A program made the position numbers and the translations under genes. Under the pieces are notes generated by a model. The model had not been told where the DNA came from, searched no databases, and was given only the letters and a program-made list of their open reading frames with translations. This document shows positions 1-6,718 of a stretch of DNA of 22,400 nt, one piece after another (position 1 is the stretch's first letter; every line of letters starts with the position of its first letter). Location of the stretch: NCBI GenBank assembly GCA_031263625.1, contig JAISFK010000210.1:1-22400 (forward strand). The letters run 5' to 3'. This stretch comes from Clostridiales bacterium. Lineage in GTDB: Bacteria; Bacillota; Clostridia; WRLR01.

Positions 1-1007
1 ACGCCAAGGAAAACACCGACGTCCTCGGTCAGCACCGCCTGGCCGGGGTAGCTGGTCGGCAGGGCGCTCATGACCTCGATCAGCCCCTCCCCGCCGGGCT
101 CGACCTCGGCCAGCGTCAAAAAGTCCCGTATCGCGATGTCGGCGAAGCAGGGCGCGTGCTTGTTGCCGCACTCGCAGTCGATGAACACCACGCCGGTCTG
201 CTCCGCCATGCCGTAAAAATCGAGCACCCTTTCCGGCCCGGTTCCCAGGGCGCGGGCGACGCCGTCCGAAAACGCCGCCTTGTCAACGCTCTCGGAGGCC
301 AGCTTTTTCCAGCCGCCGCTGTGCAGCGCGCTGACGCGCGGCAGGGCCAGAGAGAGCCCCGCGCTTTTCAGGGCCGGCAGGAATTTCGTCCATATGATGT
401 ACGTGAAGCCGAAGGCCAGGCAGTCGCCGCCGCCGCGCGCCGCCGCGCAAAACGCCTCTATGCTGTCCATGTCGAGCGTCATGTCGTCGCGGAACGCATA
501 GTGCGCGCCGCGCGCGAACACGCTCACGCCCATGATCGCGGCGCCGCGGGCGGACATGGACTGATCCCGCCCGACCGCCGACGGGCAGTCAATCACGAGG
601 AACGGCCGGCGGCTCGTGCCGAGATAGCTTTTGAGTATGGCCGTAAGCGCCTTGGACTGCCGGAACGCGGTTTCCTTGTCCAGATACACGCGGCTCGGCG
701 TCCCCGTCGTCGTGGCGCTTGAGCGCAGCACGCGCACAATCTGGCTCCGCTCGCACGTGACGAGATCGAACATTTTGAACATGCTGACGGGGATAAACGG
801 GATTTCGGCGAGGCGCGAGAACTCGGCCTCGCAAAAGCCCAGCTTGCCGTACATGGAGTCTACGCTGGCGCAAAAGCGGTTTTGGGCCAGCTGGGGCCGG
901 AATATCTCGACGAGGGCCTTTTCTTTTTCTGCCTGCGGGATGGAGAACTGCGCGCAGTCGATCAGGCCGTCGATGCCCACCGCTCCCGCTTGTTTATCGT
1001 GAGGCAT
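1..1007 (-). CDS. LuxE/RfbN-like acyl-protein synthetase (3' end beyond window)
   Basis: The visible 335 codons match the LuxE acyl-protein synthetase family, which activates an acyl group as acyl-AMP and passes it to a protein thiol or a reductase. Seen in the sequence: a Ser/Thr-rich nucleotide-binding motif (SSATTTGTPSR) and the family block LDFYGMAEQTG followed by a Cys-containing segment (DCECGNKHAP). The ATG at 1007 overlaps the end of the upstream AMP ligase by 14 bases, so the two are probably translationally coupled. Family members are about 360 residues, so only a short C-terminal piece is missing. It follows an acyl carrier protein and an acyl ligase, a trio recalling the acyl-activation genes rfbK/rfbL/rfbN of some O-antigen clusters. 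No LuxC-type reductase domain is visible here; it could lie beyond position 1. The family assignment is fairly sure; the glycan role is inferred from context. Confidence 0.8.
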   Translation of the reverse strand, partial: MPHDKQAGAVGIDGLIDCAQFSIPQAEKEKALVEIFRPQLAQNRFCASVDSMYGKLGFCEAEFSRLAEIPFIPVSMFKMFDLVTCERSQIVRVLRSSATTTGTPSRVYLDKETAFRQSKALTAILKSYLGTSRRPFLVIDCPSAVGRDQSMSARGAAIMGVSVFARGAHYAFRDDMTLDMDSIEAFCAAARGGGDCLAFGFTYIIWTKFLPALKSAGLSLALPRVSALHSGGWKKLASESVDKAAFSDGVARALGTGPERVLDFYGMAEQTGVVFIDCECGNKHAPCFADIAIRDFLTLAEVEPGGEGLIEVMSALPTSYPGQAVLTEDVGVFLG

Positions 1008-2988
1008 AGTTTGCGCCCGCCTTTCCCGTGCCGCCACATGCGCGGCGGCCGTATTTGGCCGCGATCTCGCCGAGCAGCAGCTTGCCTGCGGCGTTTTTCG
1101 GCAGCCCGCCCTCCGCTATCTCGATCTCCACGGGCACCTTGTACGACGGCAGCCGCTCGTGGCAGCGCGCCATAATGCGCTCGGCGGCCGCGCACGACGC
1201 GCCCATGCCGGATGTCCCCGCGCCCGACGCGCCAGCCCCAATCGCCCCCGCCGCGCCGCCTGCCGCCGCTCCGGCGTCCCTCAGCGCGACGACGGCCTTT
1301 GGCGCCTCGCCCAGCAGCTCGTCCTCCACCCCGAACACGACGGCCTCAAGCACCTCGCCCATGCCCAGGATGACGTCCTCGATCTCCTTGGGGCTTATGC
1401 GGTATCCCGCGTATTTTATGATCTGCTTTTCCCTGCCCGCCACATAGATGAAGCCGTCGCCGTCAACCGTCGCGAGGTCGCCCGTGTACAGCGCGCCGTC
1501 GCGCAAAACCGCGCTTGTAGCGCCGGGATCTCCGAGATAGCCCTTCATCACGTTGCCGCCGCGCGCGACAATCTGGCCGATCTCGCCCGGCTTCACGCCG
1601 TCGCCGCGCTCGTCTATTACGCGCAGCTCTGTTCCGGGGATCCCTTTGCCTATCGAGCCCATCTTTTGCTCGAGCAGATCGGGGGGCAAATACGACAGCC
1701 GCGACGTGGCCTCCGTCTGGCCGTACATGATCACTATCCGGACGCCCGGCAGCGCGGCGATCAGCTCCTTGATGAACACGGGCGACAGCTTGCCGCCGGC
1801 CTGCGCGACATAGCGCAGCGTCGGATACGCCCCCGACGCGAAGCCGGATTTACGCAGCAGTATCTGGTATGTGCCCGGCACGCCCGAAAGGCTCGTACAG
1901 CCGTATCTGTTGATGTATTCCCCCACGGTTTCCGGAAACATGAACTCGTTGTTCAGCGCCACGCTCGCGCCCGCCCGGAGGTGCGTGTGCAGGACGGACG
2001 TGCCGAAGCAGTAGAAGAACGGCAGCACCACGAGCGCGCGCTCCGACGGGCCGATGCCAAGGTACTCCACTATGGATTCCGTGTTGCAGCGCAGATTGCC
2101 GTGCGAGAGCATGACGCCTTTGGGATTGCCCGTCGAGCCTGACGTGAACAGCACCACGGCTATGTCGTCGTCGCGCGCGCCGGGCGGGCTTTCGGCCTCC
2201 GGCGCCGCGCCCGACGGCCGGCAGGATTCTGGCATCGCACCTGCCGGCTGGCCGGCTCCTGGCGCCGCGCCCGACGGCTGGCCGGCTTCCGGCGTCGCGC
2301 CTGCCGGCTGGCCGGTCCTCGGCTCCGCGCCCGACGGCTGGCTGGCTCCTGGCGTCGCGCCCGCCGGCTGGCCGCCGTCCAAGCTGTCCTCGGTTATGAT
2401 CGCCCGCGCGCCCGAAAAGACGCTCTCAAATTTTTTTGCGCGCCGCTTTTGGACAAATGCGATCTCCGGCTTGCACACGCCCGCTACATAGGCGATCTCC
2501 TGCACGGACGCCGCAGGGTTGAGGGGCACGCATACATGCCCGCTCTTGATGGCCGCGAAATACGCCTCGATAAAAAAGCCGGAGTTGTCGGAGATTACGG
2601 CGGCAAAGCGCATGTCCGCAGGCGGTTCCGCAGCTGCGGCGCCCGTCCGCGCGGCGCCAGCCTGGGCAGCGCCAATCTGTGCCGCGCCAGTCTGGGCGGC
2701 ATCCGCCTGAGTGGCATCCGCTTGGGTAGCGCCCGTCCGCGCGGCGCCCGCCTGGGCGACACCAATCTGGGCAACGCCAGCCTGGGCGGCATCCGCTTGG
2801 GCAATGCCCGCCTGAGTGGCGCCAGTTTGAGCGGCGTCCGCCTGTCCGGCGCCCAGCCCGCGTATCAGCGCCTCATAGCCCAAAACGCGCCGATATGCGT
2901 CCCTGTAGGTATGGCCGATGCCGTCGCAGATATACGCGACGCTGTCCGATTCGCGCGTTTTTTCAAATATGTAGTCCGCAAAATTCAT
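994..2988 (-). CDS. AMP-dependent acyl-CoA/acyl-ACP ligase with two large repeat inserts
   Basis: This is an ANL-superfamily adenylating enzyme of 664 residues that should activate a carboxylic acid with ATP, probably loading the neighbouring acyl carrier protein. Motifs, numbered from the start chosen here: P-loop TSGSTGNPKG (282-291), YGQTE (422-426), TGD (502-504), the hinge region GREKQIIKYAGYRISPKE, and catalytic Lys 636 in LPKNAAGK. The ATG at 2988 is chosen because GAGGAAA lies just upstream (2998-3004) and the family starts here; an open frame continues 27 codons further upstream without support. Three stretches are foreign to the family: about 14 AQxxA pentapeptides (residues about 48-119), six 10-residue GQPxGAxPxx units just before the P-loop (about 206-265), and an Ala/Gly run (about 572-600) in the C-terminal domain. 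The catalytic motifs are all intact, so the enzyme is probably active. Confidence 0.88.
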   Translation of the reverse strand: MNFADYIFEKTRESDSVAYICDGIGHTYRDAYRRVLGYEALIRGLGAGQADAAQTGATQAGIAQADAAQAGVAQIGVAQAGAARTGATQADATQADAAQTGAAQIGAAQAGAARTGAAAAEPPADMRFAAVISDNSGFFIEAYFAAIKSGHVCVPLNPAASVQEIAYVAGVCKPEIAFVQKRRAKKFESVFSGARAIITEDSLDGGQPAGATPGASQPSGAEPRTGQPAGATPEAGQPSGAAPGAGQPAGAMPESCRPSGAAPEAESPPGARDDDIAVVLFTSGSTGNPKGVMLSHGNLRCNTESIVEYLGIGPSERALVVLPFFYCFGTSVLHTHLRAGASVALNNEFMFPETVGEYINRYGCTSLSGVPGTYQILLRKSGFASGAYPTLRYVAQAGGKLSPVFIKELIAALPGVRIVIMYGQTEATSRLSYLPPDLLEQKMGSIGKGIPGTELRVIDERGDGVKPGEIGQIVARGGNVMKGYLGDPGATSAVLRDGALYTGDLATVDGDGFIYVAGREKQIIKYAGYRISPKEIEDVILGMGEVLEAVVFGVEDELLGEAPKAVVALRDAGAAAGGAAGAIGAGASGAGTSGMGASCAAAERIMARCHERLPSYKVPVEIEIAEGGLPKNAAGKLLLGEIAAKYGRRACGGTGKAGANYASR
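2194..2373 (-). repeat. coding tandem array, six 30-base units (GQPxGAxPxx)
   Basis: Inside the acyl ligase, six consecutive 10-residue units read GQPAGATPGA, SQPSGAEPRT, GQPAGATPEA, GQPSGAAPGA, GQPAGAMPES and CRPSGAAPEA. The array sits between the N-terminal subdomain and the ATP-binding P-loop. Units alternate between PAGA and PSGA forms, suggesting that a 60-base higher-order unit was duplicated. Confidence 0.9.
2632..2847 (-). repeat. coding tandem array, about fourteen 15-base units (AQxxA)
   Basis: Inside the acyl ligase, about 14 imperfect pentapeptides (AQADA, AQTGA, TQAGI, AQAGV, AQIGV, ARTGA and so on) follow one another without interruption. The unit length is a multiple of three, so copy-number changes would keep the frame. 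The opposite strand of the same array translates to a GxxxL-type pentapeptide pattern. Confidence 0.9.
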
Positions 2989-3047
2989 GTCTGCGCATTT
3001 CCTCACAGCCCATAGTCTCCGTGACGCAGCGTTATAGCAACTCCGCG

Positions 3048-3195
3048 CCATAGCGGCATTGTGCCGCAACGCCGCAGCGCGCTATGCGTCCGCGCCGCAA
3101 CGTCATGGCAACTCCGTGCCGCAACGTCATGGCGACTCCGCGCCGCAGCGTCATGGCAGCCACATGCCATGGCACCATAGCGGCATTGTGCCGCA
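3048..3195. repeat. intergenic repeat cluster (24-base tandem units and a 21-base direct repeat)
   Basis: The gap between the acyl carrier protein and the acyl ligase (2989-3249) holds no gene. It contains three tandem copies of a 24-base unit at 3093-3116, 3117-3140 and 3141-3164 (core GCCGCAACGTCATGGC). They are flanked by a perfect 21-base direct repeat at 3048-3068 and 3175-3195 (core CCATAGCGGCATTGTG). The array lies within the putative polycistronic transcript. Confidence 0.85.
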
Positions 3196-3249
3196 GCGCG
3201 CCGTGCCATGCCCCCCGCGCCGAGCGCTTGCGCCGCCGCGCCGCGAGCC

Positions 3250-3534
3250 CTATATCTCCACGCCCTTGCCGCGCAGGAACTCCTTGATCTTCGCGACGCT
3301 GCGCATGGCGGACAGATCCTCGACGTCCACGGTGACGCCATAGACATCCTCCAGCGCCGCGGCCAGCCGCAAATGCGTCAGCGAGTCCCAGCCCGTGACG
3401 GTCGCGGGGCTGTCGCCGTCCTGAATGTCCTCGGCGCGAAACGTGTCAAAAAAAAGCTTGTTCAGCTTGTATAAATTCGCGTTGTCCAAATTGAGATTGC
3501 AAACGTCTGCGTTTTCCAAATTGCGATCCTCCAT
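3250..3534 (-). CDS. acyl carrier protein
   Basis: A 94-residue protein of the phosphopantetheine-carrier family. It has the GWDSLTHLRL motif with Ser 51 as the 4'-phosphopantetheine attachment site, and the usual acidic helices around it. It should carry the acyl group activated by the ligase encoded next. The start is uncertain. The ATG at 3534 lacks a clear ribosome binding site, whereas an in-frame TTG at 3519 has GGAGG (3528-3532) eight bases upstream, which would give 89 residues. The N-terminal 20 residues (NLENADVCNLNLDNANLY) have a pentapeptide-like rhythm and are extra compared with ordinary carrier proteins. It follows the acetyltransferase gene by 34 bases, within the same leftward run. 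Confidence 0.87.
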   Translation of the reverse strand: MEDRNLENADVCNLNLDNANLYKLNKLFFDTFRAEDIQDGDSPATVTGWDSLTHLRLAAALEDVYGVTVDVEDLSAMRSVAKIKEFLRGKGVEI

Positions 3535-3568
3535 CGCCGCCGTTTTGGCGGCCGTTCATTTTTCCGAT

Positions 3569-4357
3569 TCAGTCAACAAACACGTCCTCCAGCCTGTATG
3601 GCGCAATGAACGCCCGCACGGCGGCGCCGATGTCCTCCCTGCTCTGGCCGGACAGCCATTCAGAGCGCAGCAGCCCGTACTGGCACACATCCTCGAACGC
3701 GCCCGCGCCCTCTGCAGCGTCTGCGCCCGCCGCGCCGCCTATTGCCCCCGCCGCTCCGCTTGCGCCCGCCGTACCTGCCACATCGCCCGCGCCCACCGCG
3801 CTGCCAATGCCCCATGCGGCGCCCGCCGCGTCTCCTGCGCCTGCTGCGCCGCCCGCTCCCGCCGCGCAGCCCATCGCGCCCGCCGCGCCGGGCCGCGCTC
3901 TCACATGTTGCCTCAGCACCCCTTCCAGCGCGTAGCCGAAGCGCTCGTGCAGCGCCCGCACTTTCGCGTTGCTCCCAAGCGTCTCGCCGAAAACCTTGTG
4001 CGCGCCCATCACCAAAAAAGCGCGCTCGATGAACAGGAATTTCGCGAACACGCCATACGAGCTGAACATGTCGCCCTCGTCCTTCAGATAGTAGCCCATC
4101 GCCACTCGGCTGGAACGGGGGTCCAGCTCGTACTGCAGCACGCCCTTGGGCGCGCCGCCGATATGGAACACGTAGAGCTGCCTGTTCGGATCGGACCTGA
4201 TTTTTTCGATGAACGCCGCGTGCTCGGCCTCGCCGATGGCCTCCGCGCTGAACATGCGGGCGGCCACATGCGGCGCGTTGCGCCAATGCCGTATTTCCGA
4301 CGCCAGCTCGCCGCCCATGCTGCCGAGCCCTGTGAATTTGACGCTTGCCAGTCCCAT
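3569..4357 (-). CDS. pseH: PseH-like GNAT N-acetyltransferase with repeat insert
   Basis: A GNAT-fold acyltransferase resembling PseH, which N-acetylates the 4-amino group of the UDP-linked dideoxy sugar in pseudaminic acid synthesis. Seen: the N-terminal EIRHWRNAPHVAARMF segment, the central GYYLKDEG strand, and ETLGSNAKVRALHERFGYALEGVLRQH, the usual acetyl-CoA-binding end of the family. The ATG at 4357 (MGLASVKFTGL) is preferred because it aligns with the family start and GAGAGG lies just upstream; an open frame reaches 4456 and would overlap the cytidylyltransferase gene. About 65 Ala/Gly-rich residues are inserted between LRQHVRARP and FEDVCQYGLL, where family members have a short turn. 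PseC, PseG and PseI are not visible in this window, so the sugar product is inferred. Confidence 0.75.
   Translation of the reverse strand: MGLASVKFTGLGSMGGELASEIRHWRNAPHVAARMFSAEAIGEAEHAAFIEKIRSDPNRQLYVFHIGGAPKGVLQYELDPRSSRVAMGYYLKDEGDMFSSYGVFAKFLFIERAFLVMGAHKVFGETLGSNAKVRALHERFGYALEGVLRQHVRARPGAAGAMGCAAGAGGAAGAGDAAGAAWGIGSAVGAGDVAGTAGASGAAGAIGGAAGADAAEGAGAFEDVCQYGLLRSEWLSGQSREDIGAAVRAFIAPYRLEDVFVD
3698..3892 (-). repeat. Ala/Gly-rich coding insert in the GNAT enzyme
   Basis: Sixty-five residues built from irregular AAGAG/GAAGA-type units interrupt the C-terminal beta hairpin of the PseH-like enzyme. The conserved sequence resumes immediately on both sides and the frame is kept, as in the other repeat inserts of this window. 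Confidence 0.85.
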
Positions 4358-4415
4358 CCAGCCCTCTCGAATCCGCTCCGCGAGCCTGTCACCTGTCAGT
4401 TCAAAAGCCGCCCTG

Positions 4416-5153
4416 TCATGCCAAAGCCTTTTGCTCGACTCGGCTGTTGATCTCAAAGATCTCCGGGTGCGCGTCCAGCAGCCGGACGACGTCGGCGCAG
4501 TAAAAATCGTGCGAGCCGCGGTACAGCCTTTCGTATACCGCCGAAACGAACTCCCAGTCCTCCTGCGTGTCGAGCGTCCACCGGTGCCTTGACAGGTCGG
4601 TCTTGTTTCTATAATAATACGCTTTTTGCGACGTTTCGTAAATATACGGCGTGACGTGCTCGCGCTGGTGCGGCGCGGCCGCCTTCTCGCACGCGTCCTC
4701 CAGCAGGGCGGCCGGGAAGATCTCCGTGTCGAGCCCGCGCGGGTACGTCCGCTGCTCGGGCCGGCTTCCCGCGTTTGTCACGATGTCGTAGCCGTTCATC
4801 AGAAAAAAGCGTATGGCCGCGTCCGCCGCGAACGGATCGTAGAGCGGGCAGTCCGACGTTATCCGCACGATGGCCCCGGTCAGCCCGTACCTGCGGATGG
4901 CGCCGCAGTAGCGCGCGAGCACGTCGCCCGCGCTGCCGCGATAGCAGCGCGCGCCCAAATCCTCTGCGAGCCGCGCTATGGCGTCGTCCTCCGGCAGCTC
5001 CGTCGTCGCTATGACTATGCCGTCGATGAGGCGCGCCTGCGAAACGCGCTCGATCAGGTGGGCGAGCACCGGCTTGCCGCAAAGCGGCTTCATTATTTTT
5101 CCCGGCAGGCGCGTCGAGCCCATCCGGCCCTGAATGATTGCGGTCACGTCCAC
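4416..5153 (-). CDS. SpsF/PseF-like cytidylyltransferase
   Basis: A 245-residue nucleotidyltransferase of the CMP-sugar synthetase type. The N-terminal signature AIIQGRMGSTRLPGK is nearly the family consensus (Gly replaces the usual Ala after Gln), and it is followed by IVIATTELPEDDAI, the RGSAGDVLARY block and the RITSDCPLYDP metal/substrate block. Such enzymes activate a nonulosonic acid as the CMP sugar (PseF) or act in spore-coat polysaccharide synthesis (SpsF); the sequence alone does not separate these. The first codon is GTG at 5153, with a second GTG at 5147. A GGGGGA stretch lies 14 bases upstream, rather far. The gene lies between the dehydratase and the PseH-like gene, which favours a nonulosonate role. 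Confidence 0.8.
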   Translation of the reverse strand: MDVTAIIQGRMGSTRLPGKIMKPLCGKPVLAHLIERVSQARLIDGIVIATTELPEDDAIARLAEDLGARCYRGSAGDVLARYCGAIRRYGLTGAIVRITSDCPLYDPFAADAAIRFFLMNGYDIVTNAGSRPEQRTYPRGLDTEIFPAALLEDACEKAAAPHQREHVTPYIYETSQKAYYYRNKTDLSRHRWTLDTQEDWEFVSAVYERLYRGSHDFYCADVVRLLDAHPEIFEINSRVEQKALA

Positions 5154-5246
5154 TGTTGGCTAAAAATCCCCCTTTGCCGGCTCAAATCCCCCTCTGGCCC
5201 GCCCAAAAGGAACGGGCTTCGGGGGCAAGCCAAATCGAGAGCGGCG

Positions 5247-6263
5247 CTACACGAGGTCCAGCGCCGCTATGGCTTCCCGGATCTTTTCTTTCGCGAGCGG
5301 CGCCTCGGTTTCGGAAGAATACGACCTCCCCTGCGCGGGCGCCGGCGCGTCGCTGCCGGACGCATAGGCGCTGTACAGGTTCTGCGGCGCAATCATGTAC
5401 ATGCTGCCGAGATCGAACGCGAGCTCGGCCTCCTCGGCCGTCATCAGCTCCTCGTACATCTTTTCGCCGGGCCGCAGCCCGACCTCCCTGATCGCTACGC
5501 CCTTTGGGTCCAGCGCGTATTTTCTGCACGTTTCGCCGATCACGGCTTCCGCGAGGTCGCTCATCTTCACGACGGGCATCTTGAGCACGAAGACCTCGCC
5601 GCTGCGCGTGTTGCGCACCGCGTCCATTGTCAGCGAGGCGGCGTCCGGGCTGCTCATCATGAAGCGCGTCATGTCGGGATTCGTCAGCGTGATGGCCATG
5701 CTCTTGAGAATCTGCCGCTTGAACAGCGGGATTACGGAGCCGCGGGATCCCATGACGTTGCCGAAGCGGACGGCGCAGAACTTTGTCCTGGCGGGGCCCT
5801 TGCTGTTCGATGCGGACAGGATCAGGCGCTCGGCCAGGAGCTTCGTCGCGCCCATCGCGTTCGTGGGGCTGACCGACTTGTCGGAGCTGCTGAGCACGAC
5901 ATGGCCGACGTTCTGGGCGATCGCCGCCTGAATGACGTTCTGGGCGCCAAGCACGTTGGTCTTGACCGCTTCGTAGGGGTTGTACTCGCACGCGGGCACG
6001 TGCTTCAGCGCCGCTAGGTTGAATATGACGTCGATGTCCTCGGAAGCCCTGCAAACCCGCTCGTAGTCGCGCACGTCGCCCAGCAAAAAGCGCAGCCTCC
6101 TGTCGGAGTGCTCCTCCTGCAAGTTGAACTGCTTGTGCTCGTCGCGGCTGAATATGCGGATCGCCTGCACGTCGAACCCCAGCAGCTTTTCAAGTATGGC
6201 CGTGCCAATCGTGCCGGTGCCGCCAATGATTAGAATTTTTTTTCCCCTGAAAAATTTGTCCAT
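5247..6263 (-). CDS. CapD/PseB-like UDP-sugar 4,6-dehydratase
   Basis: A 338-residue short-chain dehydrogenase/reductase of the polysaccharide-biosynthesis type, catalysing NAD(P)-dependent 4,6-dehydration of a UDP-sugar. Seen: the Rossmann motif GGTGTIG (14-20), LAALKHVPACEYNPYEAV, and SDKSVSPTNAMGATK (127-141). Met replaces the usual catalytic Tyr of YxxxK, as in FlaA1/CapD-type enzymes, while the Asp-Lys pair and Lys 141 are kept. No N-terminal membrane region is present, so it is a soluble short form. The ATG at 6263 (MDKFFRGKK) has AAGG eight bases upstream; the open frame extends 32 codons further but those codons are AT-rich promoter DNA. It is the first gene of the leftward glycan cluster. 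PseB and LegB-type assignments are both possible. Confidence 0.85.
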   Translation of the reverse strand: MDKFFRGKKILIIGGTGTIGTAILEKLLGFDVQAIRIFSRDEHKQFNLQEEHSDRRLRFLLGDVRDYERVCRASEDIDVIFNLAALKHVPACEYNPYEAVKTNVLGAQNVIQAAIAQNVGHVVLSSSDKSVSPTNAMGATKLLAERLILSASNSKGPARTKFCAVRFGNVMGSRGSVIPLFKRQILKSMAITLTNPDMTRFMMSSPDAASLTMDAVRNTRSGEVFVLKMPVVKMSDLAEAVIGETCRKYALDPKGVAIREVGLRPGEKMYEELMTAEEAELAFDLGSMYMIAPQNLYSAYASGSDAPAPAQGRSYSSETEAPLAKEKIREAIAALDLV

Positions 6264-6574
6264 CAACAAGCCTTTCAAACTTATTCCAGTCTTATTTTGC
6301 CGCCATATAATATTTGATATACCAATAATTATATCGGAAAAAACAAGAAAAGACTCCACGCGGCCAAAGCGGCTATGGCGTTGCGCATTGCGGGCCTCCG
6401 GGAGCGGCGCGGCGGGCCTTGGCAGGGCCGCGGCGGGGCCAGGAGCGGATCGTGGCGCGCCGTGGCAAGACCATAGTGGGGCTGCGGCGGGCGCTCGCTG
6501 GCGCGCCGGGGCATGAATAGTCAGGATTGGTGCGTTTTTTCAATGCCGGATTGAAAATTTTGGCAATTTTACCC

Positions 6575-6603
6575 TTGCAAGAAGCGCAAATATCTGATAT
6601 CCT
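6575..6603 (+). promoter_or_regulatory. candidate sigma-70 promoter for malQ
   Basis: TTGCAA (6575-6580), a 17-base spacer and TATCCT (6598-6603) lie in an AT-rich patch about 115 bases upstream of the malQ start. The match is moderate (four of six in the -10 box). Confidence 0.4.
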
Positions 6604-6708
6604 GAATAATATAATTATATTGCTTTATTTCATCAAAGTTTGTCGGTATTTCCCGCCGGCCGGCGCACAGTGCGCCGCGCGGCGCTTTCGGGCGCGGAGC
6701 GGGAGATC

Positions 6709-6714
6709 GGAGGG
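6709..6714 (+). promoter_or_regulatory. ribosome binding site deciding the malQ GTG start
   Basis: GGAGGG is followed after four bases by GTG at 6719. It sets the malQ start there, rather than at the ATG 192 bases upstream in the same open frame. Confidence 0.8.
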
Positions 6715-6718
6715 ATTA

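Larger units (their letters stand above)
6264..6718. other. divergent intergenic region between the dehydratase gene and malQ
   Basis: These 455 bases hold no convincing gene. Bases 6290-6345 are AT-rich and contain a 7-base inverted repeat (ATATAAT at 6305-6311, ATTATAT at 6328-6334) with TATAAT on both strands. They are the likely promoter zone for the leftward cluster, but no good -35 could be paired. Bases 6360-6520 are very GC-rich and of low complexity. Bases 6575-6640 are AT-rich and carry a candidate malQ promoter. A small hairpin (GGCGCA-CAG-TGCGCC, 6662-6676) would lie in the malQ leader. Confidence 0.6.

Noticed and set aside
156..722. Long open frames on the + strand opposite the LuxE-like gene
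   Set aside because: They are GC-rich antisense shadows with no recognisable motif, ribosome binding site or family resemblance; the minus strand carries the conserved LuxE motifs.
2632..2847. Could the acyl-ligase inserts be frameshift or contamination artefacts?
   Set aside because: The frame is kept on both sides, conserved ligase motifs resume directly, and similar inserts occur in several unrelated genes of the window.
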